From Terriglobales bacterium (GTDB lineage: Bacteria > Acidobacteriota > Terriglobia > Terriglobales > Acidobacteriaceae): a DNA stretch of 64,000 nt. Shown one piece after another: positions 9,401 to 16,356 of this stretch. The notes under the pieces are model-generated. The model was not told the DNA's origin. It saw only the letters and a program-made list of their open reading frames with translations, and made no database searches. A program made the translations under genes and the position numbers. The DNA lies in assembly GCA_035487355.1 (NCBI GenBank), contig DATHMF010000022.1, positions 140,550-204,549 on the forward strand. The letters are read 5' to 3'. Every line of letters starts with the position of its first letter. Position 1 is the stretch's first letter.

Positions 9401-9684
9401 GCGCATGTGAAACTGGCCTGGGGAAAGAAATCCAAGGAGAGGGGCTGATAGGACTGACACGGGGTTTCATGTATGCCGGGGCCTCTCGCGTTGTAGCGAG
9501 TTTGTGGAAGATTGACGATCTTGCCACAGCCAATCTTATGGGTGAATTTTATAAAGCGATGGAGCAGCAAAGAATGCCGCCCGCAGCAGCACTGCGACAG
9601 GCCCAAATCGCGATGTGGAAGCAGCAGCGCTGGCGTGCGCCTTATTACTGGGCTGCTTTCCAAATCCACGGAGAGTGGAAGTAA
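6409..9684 (+). CDS. Secreted PDZ-TPR-CHAT caspase-like protein
   Basis: A 1091-residue multidomain protein. Residues 1-25 are a signal peptide. About 30-115 form a PDZ-like domain (GIVVEKVDKNSTADKAGFKEG). About 130-540 contain some eight kinesin-light-chain-type TPRs (KAEEYYRQALAI motif, about 42-residue period). A helical linker follows, then a CHAT domain to the end. The CHAT dyad is intact: H951 in FATHG and C1000 in SACETG. CHAT is a clan CD (caspase/separase) peptidase fold, and TPRs usually present substrate or regulate it. A signal peptide plus PDZ suggests periplasmic work. The gene converges on an ECF sigma/anti-sigma-like pair. ATG 6415 is an alternative start; no good ribosome-binding site is seen. 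Confidence 0.9.
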   Translation: MRMKLRNLVISQTVFFLLTLCTFGQTASNLKHSVTDALGEPTRGIVVEKVDKNSTADKAGFKEGDILLDWTRDDAKGKMDSPFDLLQIQIEQASRGAVSIEGLRGTETRVWILETDTWGIKVRPNLPEVLLVIYREGQELAKAGKPAQAAERWRVAAVEAQKSQPVWVSSWLMFHAADLLAGERQWEEADAYYRKAIEQAQEAGAAFKARLLQEWGSTYRDRSDWENAEKYYRQALLERQKLGTDTVSIALNLQYLGVATWNQNDLASCEEYYRQASTIMEKLVPESLYAASSLNALGNVYYGRGDLAKAEDYYRRALAIQKKLSPGSLSVSASISNLGLIALQRGDPAKAEEYLKQALGILEKLDPNGLRAAHVLTDLGDAVLDRGDPTKAEEYYQQGLAIRKRLAPETLVAAMSLGSLGDLAQYRSNGAKAEEYYRQALAIEEKVAPGSLYIALTFKGLGDVVQSRGDLAKAEEYYRQALAIQEKLASGSKYHAATLAALASIMRQKQRPDAAAQLFDQALTALESQTARLGGVDEDRFRFRAKYDSYYEDYIELLIAEQQPELAFQVLERSRARTLLETLAMGRIDIHTGVTPDLLEQERSLQQLYTAKSNRRLQFLNSTHSQEQLIAIDKEIKELLEKYQDVEGQIRASSPGYAALTQPRPLSTKEIQKQLLDDGTLLLEYSLGEERSYVFAVTPNTLVAYKLPKRALIEGAARQVYSSLTARNSRKKGEDFLEWQARVEKAEVEYPKAASELSRMILGPVAGELKAKRLLIVSDGALHYIPFAALPIPKASTAVSRPAVPLIVKHEIVNLPSASVLSVLRQERMGRERAPKAVAVLADPVFDDADVRLQRATDQEQGPNRMAMRGEENDEEDLSDGQLTRSAADVGLGTQGKVPFPRLPLTRQEADSIMTMTPAGEGMVALDFNASRATAVSKSLAQYRIVHFATHGILNSQHPQLSGLVLSLVNAKGRPQNGFLGLQDIYNLNLPAELVVLSACETGLGKEIQGEGLIGLTRGFMYAGASRVVASLWKIDDLATANLMGEFYKAMEQQRMPPAAALRQAQIAMWKQQRWRAPYYWAAFQIHGEWK

Positions 9685-9742
9685 GAGCATTCAGTCATTA
9701 TTTTGCCACTTATAGATTGTGTCATTGCAGCGAGTTGATGGC

Positions 9743-10537
9743 TCATTTTCCGGATGCGATTGGTTTCGCTACGCGGAAATAATAGTTTGCTACATCTTCC
9801 CAATGGGCGCCGGCGCGTGCGATCTGAAGCTTGAGAGTGTAATCTCCAGCGGTCAGCACATTGGCCGGTACAGTTGCGACGACACCTGCGTCTTTGTGAA
9901 CCGTGGCCCCGCTCCAAATCCCCGGCCGCTCCGGTGTTCCCAATATCACACGATAGTTTTCATTTGCCGTTGAAGAAGGCCACATCAGCTTCAATTGAAC
10001 TTCACGGGTTGTGCCCGGTACTGTGATCTGTACTCCACTGTCTGAGCGAACACGGCCCGGTTCAAGAACAAACGCAATCTGTTGATTGTCGCCCGAAGTA
10101 GTAATGGGCCGAGAGGGAGTGCTCTTCCAGAGCGGCAGCAGACCGGCCACCAGGAAGATCATGGCTGCGGCAAAAGCCAGCGCAAAACCCCAACGCAAGC
10201 GAAGAACCGGGCGTGGGTGCTGCTGTTCCTTAGCTGAAGCTGCAGCATCCAGGGCCTGGCGCAAGATGCGCGCGGAGTCAACCCGGGCCCGCCGCGCAGG
10301 AGTCTGCAAATAGACCTCTTCAAAACGAGGAACCAGACTCTCTTCCAACCTGGAACATGCGTATTTCATGATCAGGTCATCTTCGATCGAAGAAACTTGT
10401 TCCACCAGGGAGGGTTCCTGACTGAAGCGCTCTTCCAGTAGGGAGCGTTCCTCGGGCTCCATTTCATCGAGGAGATAGCGGATGATTTGTGCGTCAGGAT
10501 CGAGCGTTGCCACTCTGTCTTGTTCTCCTTCTACCAT
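9743..10537 (-). CDS. Membrane-spanning anti-sigma-like protein
   Basis: About 264 residues from ATG 10537; GTG 10597 (overlapping the sigma gene) and GTG 10513 (after GGAG) are also possible. The acidic cytoplasmic part (LDPDAQIIRYLLDEMEPEER...) resembles the acidobacterial anti-sigma N-domain that scans as YLL-GEM-PEER...VEDELI. One transmembrane helix follows (FALAFAAAMIFLVAGLLPLW). The exported C-domain of about 130 residues looks beta-sandwich-like (TVPGTTREVQLKLMWPSS...AGDYTLKLQI). There is no zinc HxxxCxxC motif. It lies directly downstream of the ECF sigma gene on the same strand, so it is the likely membrane tether of that sigma factor. Inference from organisation, not from a recognised Pfam match. 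Confidence 0.65.
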   Translation of the reverse strand: MVEGEQDRVATLDPDAQIIRYLLDEMEPEERSLLEERFSQEPSLVEQVSSIEDDLIMKYACSRLEESLVPRFEEVYLQTPARRARVDSARILRQALDAAASAKEQQHPRPVLRLRWGFALAFAAAMIFLVAGLLPLWKSTPSRPITTSGDNQQIAFVLEPGRVRSDSGVQITVPGTTREVQLKLMWPSSTANENYRVILGTPERPGIWSGATVHKDAGVVATVPANVLTAGDYTLKLQIARAGAHWEDVANYYFRVAKPIASGK

Positions 10538-10565
10538 ATATATGAACTCAAGACGTACTTGTGTT

Positions 10566-11132
10566 TCATGATTCTTTTCTTCCTGAACCCCTGGCACGCA
10601 AGCTGGCCAGCTCTTCCAATCGCCTCCGTATACGGTGAACCCGGAGCCGCAGGGCTCCCGGCTGCAAACCGGCTTTTCGACTCCACGCCTCTCCCTCCCC
10701 CTGAACGTATGCCATCAACATTTCAAACTCCTCATTCGGCAACTTGCCCAGGCACTCGCTCAGAAAGACGCGTTGCTCGGCTGGATCGAGGTTGTAGAAC
10801 GAAGACGGCGGCTTGAGTATATCCACATCAGCGAGTTGCTCGGGCTGGCGTGCCTTCCAACCCTCCCGCACCACGTTCCGTGCAATCCCAAAAAAATAGG
10901 CGGCGGGGTTTTCCGCCGTTATTTTCTTCCCTTCCTGAAGCCTGCTAAAGCCGCGTTTCAGGACCTCCTGCGCCATATCTTGGGGATCTGATTTTCGGTT
11001 CCATTCGAAGTACCTTGTCAGGCTGCGATACAAGGCAATGTATTTTTCCTCGGCCTGACAAGGGTCGGAATCAAAAATGGCGAGCAACTCGCTTCGGGAA
11101 AGAGTTGAAGGGCCAAACTCCTGACGGGACAT
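10566..11132 (-). CDS. ECF-type RNA polymerase sigma factor
   Basis: A 188-residue sigma-70 family protein. Region 2 (LYRSLTRYFEWNRKSDPQDMAQEVLKRGFSRLQ) and region 4 (LPNEEFEMLMAYVQGEGEAWSRKAGLQPGALRLRVHRIRRRLEEL) are readable. Region 3 is absent, as in extracytoplasmic-function sigmas. Region 4 has the helix-turn-helix pattern but a less usual KAGLQPGALRLRVHR recognition helix. It is followed by the membrane anti-sigma-like gene, and the PDZ-TPR-CHAT gene converges on the pair. ECF sigmas normally drive their own operon and an envelope or stress regulon; targets here are unknown. Confidence 0.85.
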   Translation of the reverse strand: MSRQEFGPSTLSRSELLAIFDSDPCQAEEKYIALYRSLTRYFEWNRKSDPQDMAQEVLKRGFSRLQEGKKITAENPAAYFFGIARNVVREGWKARQPEQLADVDILKPPSSFYNLDPAEQRVFLSECLGKLPNEEFEMLMAYVQGEGEAWSRKAGLQPGALRLRVHRIRRRLEELASLRARGSGRKES

Positions 11133-11394
11133 GAACGCTGCTCCCTAAGAAAAAACACCTGTTATGTTGGGCATGGCTTCCAGCCCTTTTCTCGGATATT
11201 GCGATTGGGGTCGTGAGTTCTGTATTGAAATTCTACATAGAAATACCGCGAAATACCGCCTGAACAACCTTTTTCTTTGAGCGGTAACAAATGCACGGAA
11301 ATTCCCATTCTAGAAATGAACGCCGAATTATGGAGTGGCGCAGAAAAACTGCAGCCATATTTTCTTTTGTTGATCTGGCCAGCCGGACTCCGAG

Positions 11395-12207
11395 TCACTC
11401 GGCGCTTTGCGATTGCAAGCGCGCGAGCACCCGCTTTCCATTACGCAGCTCGAGCGTATTGCCCATGATACGATAGCGCGTAGTCGCTTGCAGGGCCTCG
11501 ACGAAATCGTGCTCCTGCTTCGTCGCAGGCTCCGGGCAAGCCATCTCCGTCAATGCGATGGCCGAGAAGTGCAGCGAGCTCTTGCCCGCTTCGTAAGTTC
11601 CCATAAACCGGTTGCAACCGCCCGATCCCGCCACCTTCTTCCCCTCAGGATTTAACTGTAAATCCGCGCTCCCAGTTCCCAGCGTAACCACGAAGGGAGC
11701 GCCGCCGAGTTCGATCAGCTTCCAGTCTGTTCCCTCGAGCTTTGCTCTAGCTGTATGACTATGGTGTGTTTTGTTCGTATTGGAAGCAGCTTCGGCAGCG
11801 ACCGGCTCCACAATGATCGAGATCTCCATGGGCGCACCATGCGTGATGACTGGATACGATGTCGTGGAAGTGAACAACATCTTTCCGTTCACTAGGATCG
11901 TGGCTTCCACGGCATAGGTATGCACCGGGTCAATATTTGCCGGAGTGTAGGGGATGCGGAAGGCGATCGGCACCTGCTTTCCTTTTGTAGGAATGTTGAC
12001 CTCTGCGATCAGCTTTGCCGGTGCATCTTGCAGGAAGATGTCCTGCAATTGCAGATTGACAATTGCATCGGGTGGAAGCACACTGCGTTGCCGATATGTG
12101 ACCGTGCCGGTAACGGCAGTCGGTATTTTGCCGCTTTGGCCCCAGGCAGATGCACCCAGAATGACGGATGCGATCATAGTCGTAACGATTACTGTTGGTC
12201 GGAACAT
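11395..12207 (-). CDS. YbaY-type plus META domain secreted protein
   Basis: A 270-residue protein; ATG 12207 is chosen because AAGGAG sits eight bases upstream. A signal peptide (MFRPTVIVTTMIASVILGASAWG) precedes two domains. Residues about 30-135 carry TVTYRQRSVLPPDAIVNLQLQD...PVITHG, the YbaY/YscW lipoprotein-type beta-sandwich. About 155-270 carry a META/HslJ domain (GTDWKLIELGG...GSGGCNRFMGTYE...ALTEMACPEP). Both domain types occur in envelope proteins of unclear role; META links to heat-shock or motility proteins in enteric bacteria. No lipobox Cys is visible. It is periplasmic or surface-located. Confidence 0.85.
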   Translation of the reverse strand: MFRPTVIVTTMIASVILGASAWGQSGKIPTAVTGTVTYRQRSVLPPDAIVNLQLQDIFLQDAPAKLIAEVNIPTKGKQVPIAFRIPYTPANIDPVHTYAVEATILVNGKMLFTSTTSYPVITHGAPMEISIIVEPVAAEAASNTNKTHHSHTARAKLEGTDWKLIELGGAPFVVTLGTGSADLQLNPEGKKVAGSGGCNRFMGTYEAGKSSLHFSAIALTEMACPEPATKQEHDFVEALQATTRYRIMGNTLELRNGKRVLARLQSQSAE

Positions 12208-12277
12208 TTGGAGTTCTCCTTTCAATCCCAGAACGGGAACGATGGTCAGATGCGATCCAGCGGGTTGGGCGACTCGC

Positions 12278-12772
12278 TTAGTGGCAGGCTATCTTTTGGA
12301 CCTCCGGCAAGCCATCCACGGATACTTTTGGGTTGTAGGTGACGGTACACTCGGAGGTGCTTGCGGGAAGCCCTTTCGAAAGCACGACGCTGGTCGATGA
12401 GTAGTGGCAGCTCAGCCAGGTGCCGGGAGATGAGTTGGCAGTAAAATGCCACACCCCGTACGCCAAGCCATTGCGCTTCGTCCAACTATCGTATGCCAGG
12501 CTGGCCTCTTGCTCGGGAGGCCCGTCGTAAAACGTTATCCCCGATAAGTTGTGGGGTGTTTTGTCCTGCCCGGCAGTCCAACCCTCTGGAGTCTTTTCGA
12601 TCGTCTGTTTCACCGAGATAGACGCAGGGCAATAGCCCTCTTGAGCGCTTACTAATCTGGGAGAGACGAAGATAAGCGAAGCCAAAATGAATGCGGCGAG
12701 CCAATACCTGACACCGAAATCAAAAGAGCGTGAGCAAATGCGTTGCAAACAACACTGCCTGGTTGAAGCCAT
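12278..12772 (-). CDS. STY0301-like secreted protein
   Basis: A 164-residue protein with GAGGAAA just upstream of ATG 12772. A long N-terminal region precedes a hydrophobic signal core (YWLAAFILASLIFVSPRLVSA). The mature chain begins EGYCPASISVKQ and includes GITFYDGPPEQEASL, WHFTANSSPGTWLSCHYSSTSVVLSKGLP and a terminal C-x-VTYNP...IACH. That order of Cys, DGPP and W-L-x-C-x-Y matches the small secreted STY0301 family of Proteobacteria and Acidobacteria, whose function is unknown. About 70 bases separate it from the META gene; both are on the minus strand, so they may share a transcript. Confidence 0.65.
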   Translation of the reverse strand: MASTRQCCLQRICSRSFDFGVRYWLAAFILASLIFVSPRLVSAQEGYCPASISVKQTIEKTPEGWTAGQDKTPHNLSGITFYDGPPEQEASLAYDSWTKRNGLAYGVWHFTANSSPGTWLSCHYSSTSVVLSKGLPASTSECTVTYNPKVSVDGLPEVQKIACH

Positions 12773-13204
12773 GGGATTTCCTCGTTAATTAAGGTGAATG
12801 TACAAGTCATTATTCGCGAGGCACAGAACGGCGTCAACCAAAGCATGGCTTCGCCAAAAAATCGTGAAAATCGAGTTTTTCTATAAATGATGTTTAAAGA
12901 AGAACATGGCTGCATGCACCGTTTATACCTTTTTAGGTCTTGCAGTATCTCGTTTTTGTGATGCTCAAGCGCCAGAGGCGCGGTGTAGATTTTAGCCCAG
13001 GGCGGAAGCCCTGGGTAGGCTGCAACAGAGAGACCGAGCCCCGGAGGGGCGGCACCTAGCCGAAGGTCGGCGCTTAGCCTAGCCCTGATAAAGCTCACCG
13101 CCAGCCCCAAAAAAATGCAACCTCCGGGAACTTTTTCGTTCCTTAAGACATTACAGGTTATAGAAGTGACTTACCGGATAGCGGAAGGAGATGCACGGGC
13201 AACC
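12773..13204. repeat. Intergenic region with GC-rich dispersed palindromic repeat
   Basis: There is no gene in this gap between divergent transcription units. About 12960-13085 holds compact palindromes (GCGCCAGAGGCGC, CCCAGGGCGGAAGCCCTGGG, GCCCCGGAGGGGC). This style of short GC-rich repeat recurs between genes in this window (near 17380 and 44960). A GGGAACTTTTT stretch at 13127-13137 precedes the sigma gene and could be the -35 region of an autoregulated ECF promoter. Confidence 0.55.
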
Positions 13205-13801
13205 ATGGTCAGCGATGAAGCCTTAATGCTGGAATTTCAACGCGGATCGCGAGAGGCGTTTGAAGAACTCTTCGCCCGCTATTGCGGACCGCTTTATGGG
13301 TTTTTCCGACGGCGGCTGGAAAGCCAGGAGCGTGCCGAGGATCTGGCGCAGGAAACCTTTCTCGCGGTGATTCGCGCCACCGCACGCTACGAGCCGCGGG
13401 CGCTGGTGCGGACTTACCTTTATGGCATTGCCTTGAAGCTGGTGGCCGCCGAGCGGCGCAAACAGAAGAACACTCCAGCAAACCAATCCGACGCAGAACC
13501 CACAACCGATGATGCCACCGAGGAAGCACTGTGGGTCAGGCAGGCCCTGGGCAAGCTTGACGCGGGGGAGCGCGAGATCCTGATGCTGAGGGAATACGAG
13601 CAGCTCAGCTACTCCGAAATTGCCGAATTGCTGTGCCTTCCGGTGAACACCGTACGCTCACGGCTGTTTCGCTCGCGCATGGCGTTGAAAGGCTATCTGG
13701 AACCGGAGATGAAAAGTCACGGCGCGGTGGCAACCAGCGGAGCAATGGGCAATACAGCAGTAAGAACGGCAGAAGTAAGGCCGGAGAAAGACGAGGAGTG
13801 A
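13205..13801 (+). CDS. ECF-type RNA polymerase sigma factor (second locus)
   Basis: 198 residues from ATG 13205, with GGAAGGAG 14 bases upstream; the open frame reaches back to 13115. Region 2 reads REAFEELFARYCGPLYGFFRRRLESQERAEDLAQETFLAVI, a textbook ECF core-binding/-10 segment. Region 4 reads LDAGEREILMLREYEQLSYSEIAELLCLPVNTVRSRLFRSRMALKGYL. The downstream gene starts one base after its stop and encodes a zinc-anti-sigma/DUF4349 membrane protein, so the two are almost certainly a sigma/anti-sigma pair translated together. The upstream GGGAAC-type sequence suggests autoregulation. Confidence 0.93.
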   Translation: MVSDEALMLEFQRGSREAFEELFARYCGPLYGFFRRRLESQERAEDLAQETFLAVIRATARYEPRALVRTYLYGIALKLVAAERRKQKNTPANQSDAEPTTDDATEEALWVRQALGKLDAGEREILMLREYEQLSYSEIAELLCLPVNTVRSRLFRSRMALKGYLEPEMKSHGAVATSGAMGNTAVRTAEVRPEKDEE

Positions 13802-13802
13802 A

Positions 13803-15083
13803 ATGAGCATGAGCAAACATCCCATTGCAGAAGAAGAATTGATGGCCTACCTGGATGGCGAACTCTCGCTGGACCGGGCAGCCACCGCGGCCGAGCATCT
13901 CAAGAAATGCCGCGAGTGCCAGAGCGTTGCTGGCGATCTGCAAAGCGTCTCGCGAAGACTCATGGCGTGGCAGGTGGAACCATCCGAAGATTCGCGGATC
14001 ACACGAGGTGTTACTGCCGTGCTTGATGAACGGGCACAGAAGATTGACGCTGCTAATGTGGGCCGGCGGGGTTGGCGCGATGCCTTAAAGATGCCCCGGT
14101 TGCCGCGCTGGGTCTGGGGTTCTGGTATCGGGGTCGCCAGTCTGGCTGTGCTGCTGCTCATATTGGGCGTGTTCTTCTTTCCAAGAGCCCAGTATGCTCC
14201 CACACAACTCGCACAGCAGAGAATTGGCGGGCTGCTTGTAGAAACGCATAAGACCGTAGCGCCACAACCCGCAGGGTTGCCTGAGCTGAAGGAGCCGGAA
14301 GCTGGGGTGACAATCGTAACCAAAAGCGGAACTGATGAACAAGATGGCAGGACGGGCGGCGGAGGCGAGCACGAAAGAGGCAGCTCAACGGTCCCGGCTG
14401 GCCCCATGATTGTACGTACAGCAGGGCTCACGTTGACGACCAAAGAATTCGACAAAACGCGAACCGGTTTGGAAGAAATCCTGAAGCGGCACGGTGGCTA
14501 CGTCGGCCAGTTAAACGTCACCGCCCCCTCCGGCAGCGGACGCACTCTGAATGCGACTTTGCGCGTGCCTGCCGATCAACTCGACGCCACCATGGCGGAG
14601 TTAAAGAAACTGGGCCGGGTAGATGTTGAATCGCAAAGCGGCGAAGAAGTCACGCAACAGTATGTCGACCTGGTGGCCAGGCTCGCGAACGCCAGGAACA
14701 GTGAGCAGCGCTTGACCGAGATTCTGCGCCACCGCACCGGGGAGCTCTCCGATGTCTTGGCCGTCGAGGTCGAGATAGAGCGTGTCCGCGGCGAGATCGA
14801 ACAGATGGAAGCCGAAAGAAAGAACTTGGCGCACCAGGTGGATTTTGCGACGCTCAACGCGACCTTGACGGAGGAATACGAGAACCAGCTTCAGGCAGTT
14901 CCGGTTTCAACCTTCACCCGCATTCGCAACGCCGCCGTAGACGGCTACAGCACGGTCACAGGAAGTGTGGTCAGTTTAGTGTTGTTCCTGTTTTCCTACG
15001 GACCGGTGCTTCTGCTCTGGGGCGGCCTGCTGTTCTTTGCGGTCCGCATCGCATGGAGAAGATGGCGAAGAAGGAATGCTTAG
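13803..15083 (+). CDS. zf-HC2 anti-sigma domain fused to DUF4349 membrane protein
   Basis: A 426-residue protein starting one base after the sigma gene stop. Residues about 8-45 contain H-x3-C-x2-C (HLKKCRECQ) in LMAYLDGELSLDRAATAAEHLKKC, the zinc-binding anti-sigma (zf-HC2) fold. A transmembrane helix lies at about 100-122 (GSGIGVASLAVLLLILGVFFF). The exported part, 190-390, is a DUF4349 domain (MIVRTAGLTLTTKEFDKTRTGLEEILKRHGG) with a coiled coil (VLAVEVEIERVRGEIEQMEAER). A second TM helix and a basic tail close the protein. Known: zf-HC2 proteins hold ECF sigmas at the membrane. Inferred: the DUF4349 portion is the envelope sensor. Confidence 0.9.
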   Translation: MSMSKHPIAEEELMAYLDGELSLDRAATAAEHLKKCRECQSVAGDLQSVSRRLMAWQVEPSEDSRITRGVTAVLDERAQKIDAANVGRRGWRDALKMPRLPRWVWGSGIGVASLAVLLLILGVFFFPRAQYAPTQLAQQRIGGLLVETHKTVAPQPAGLPELKEPEAGVTIVTKSGTDEQDGRTGGGGEHERGSSTVPAGPMIVRTAGLTLTTKEFDKTRTGLEEILKRHGGYVGQLNVTAPSGSGRTLNATLRVPADQLDATMAELKKLGRVDVESQSGEEVTQQYVDLVARLANARNSEQRLTEILRHRTGELSDVLAVEVEIERVRGEIEQMEAERKNLAHQVDFATLNATLTEEYENQLQAVPVSTFTRIRNAAVDGYSTVTGSVVSLVLFLFSYGPVLLLWGGLLFFAVRIAWRRWRRRNA

Positions 15084-15142
15084 AGCTTTTCTCCGTGAAT
15101 CTGCGACCATTCATGAAACAAGCTGGCTCAGTTGACGTCCTT

Positions 15143-15265
15143 AGAGGCTGCGGAAAAACTTTACGATTGCCATGGAGAAAAAAACTGTTTCACGCGCGCT
15201 AGCGCGTGGTTGTCAGGGCACGGCTTCAGCCGTGCCGCTAAAATAAATATCTTTCCGCAGCCTCT
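15143..15265. repeat. MITE-like element with 14-bp terminal inverted repeats
   Basis: A 123-bp sequence bounded by perfect 14-bp inverted repeats, AGAGGCTGCGGAAA (15143-15156) and TTTCCGCAGCCTCT (15252-15265). The interior has two palindromes, GCGCGCTAGCGCG and GCACGGCTTCAGCCGTGC. It carries no ORF. It lies in the short gap between the DUF4349 gene and a convergent small membrane protein. Its size and ends suit a non-autonomous miniature transposable element or a large REP-type hairpin. Confidence 0.65.
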
Positions 15266-15274
15266 TTCGAAGCA

Positions 15275-15475
15275 TTACGCCCGCGCCGGGCCGCGCAGCA
15301 CGCGCGCCGGCAACAGAATAATGGATTTCACCAGGCCCAGCACGCCATCCACAGCAATTCCAACAATGCGGAAGGGTAAAAGCAGCAGCCAGATCAACGG
15401 GTAGGCCACCAGTGCCAGCAACGCAAGCGGCCAGCACAGCACCAGCAAAATACACCACAACAGGAAGGTGAACAT
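15275..15475 (-). CDS. Small hydrophobic membrane protein
   Basis: A 66-residue protein starting at ATG 15475, which follows GAGGAGAGAACC on the minus strand. Nearly the whole chain is hydrophobic: MFTFLLWCILLVLCWPLALLA, then YPLIWLLLLPFRIVGIAVDGVL, then a basic amphipathic tail VLRGPARA. Two transmembrane helices are likely, with the positive tail in the cytoplasm. No family is recognised. It diverges from the TrmJ-like gene, with 72 bases shared as promoter region. Confidence 0.65.
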   Translation of the reverse strand: MFTFLLWCILLVLCWPLALLALVAYPLIWLLLLPFRIVGIAVDGVLGLVKSIILLPARVLRGPARA

Positions 15476-15547
15476 GGTTCTCTCCTCACTTATATGATAC
15501 GGCGACTCTGGCGGCAAAGTTCCCCGCCTGGCGTAAAATAAGCACTC

Positions 15548-16330
15548 TTGCCGGTTCCGCCTGAACATGACCGTCTGCGTGTTGTTCTGGTAGCTACGCG
15601 CAACCCGCTCAACATCGGCGCCGCGGCTCGCGCCATGAGCAACTTCGGCTTCCGCCATCTGCGTGTGGTGAATCCGTACGAGCTGGCATTTCGCGAGGCC
15701 CGCTCCGCTGTGGGCGCGTCAGCGCTGCTCAAGAGCGCGAAAGAATATAAGAGCGTAGCCGAGGCCGTGGCCGACTGTACCCTTATAGTGGGAACAACTG
15801 CAGTGCGCCATCGGGAATTGCAGCATCCCCTCAGGCGTCTGGAAGACGGTGCTCGCCTTATCCGCAAGCAACTTGCATCTGGCAGCGTTGCACTTTTGTT
15901 CGGTTCGGAAAAGCGCGGCCTCTCGAACCAGGACCTGAGCCACTGCCATTGGTTGATGCGCATTCCGACCCATGAAGAGCATATCTCCGTGAACCTGGCA
16001 CAGGCTGTGGCGATCTGCCTGTATGAATTGGTGCGCGATGCGCAAAGCGAACGACAACCCGAGAAATTAAAAACTGCACGGCAAACTACACGGCAAACGA
16101 AGAAGCCGGAGTCCGCGACCGCCGGCCAGCTTGAGCGCATCACTGAAGTGCTGCTCGAGGCTTTACGCGCCAGCGGCTACCTGAAGCCGCGCTCTGCGTC
16201 TCTGTCAGAAGAAAAAATTCGCCGTCTGGTCCGTCGGCTGAATCTACCCGCCAGCGACGCCGAGGTCTGGCTCGGCATGTTGCGGCAGATGTTGTGGAAG
16301 ATGCGACCCGGGAAAGAGACGAAGGAGTGA
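15548..16330 (+). CDS. trmJ: TrmJ-like tRNA/rRNA 2'-O-methyltransferase
   Basis: A 260-residue SPOUT-superfamily enzyme. Its N-terminus reads RVVLVATRNPLNIGAAARAMSNFGF, the conserved NIGA-ARA-NFG motif 1. The knot follows in VALLFGSEKRGLSNQDL (motif 2) and IPTHEEHISVNLAQAVAICLYEL (motif 3). These are the SAM-binding trefoil-knot residues of the SpoU/TrmH family. Length and a helical C-terminal extension (about 180-255, Lys/Arg-rich) match TrmJ, which 2'-O-methylates nucleotide 32 of tRNAs. TTG 15548 is the apparent start; no ATG precedes motif 1 in frame. The gene is free-standing. A different RNA target within the family cannot be excluded. Confidence 0.82.
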   Translation: MPVPPEHDRLRVVLVATRNPLNIGAAARAMSNFGFRHLRVVNPYELAFREARSAVGASALLKSAKEYKSVAEAVADCTLIVGTTAVRHRELQHPLRRLEDGARLIRKQLASGSVALLFGSEKRGLSNQDLSHCHWLMRIPTHEEHISVNLAQAVAICLYELVRDAQSERQPEKLKTARQTTRQTKKPESATAGQLERITEVLLEALRASGYLKPRSASLSEEKIRRLVRRLNLPASDAEVWLGMLRQMLWKMRPGKETKE

Positions 16331-16356
16331 GGAGAGCATGGTAGACTCCTTCTGCT

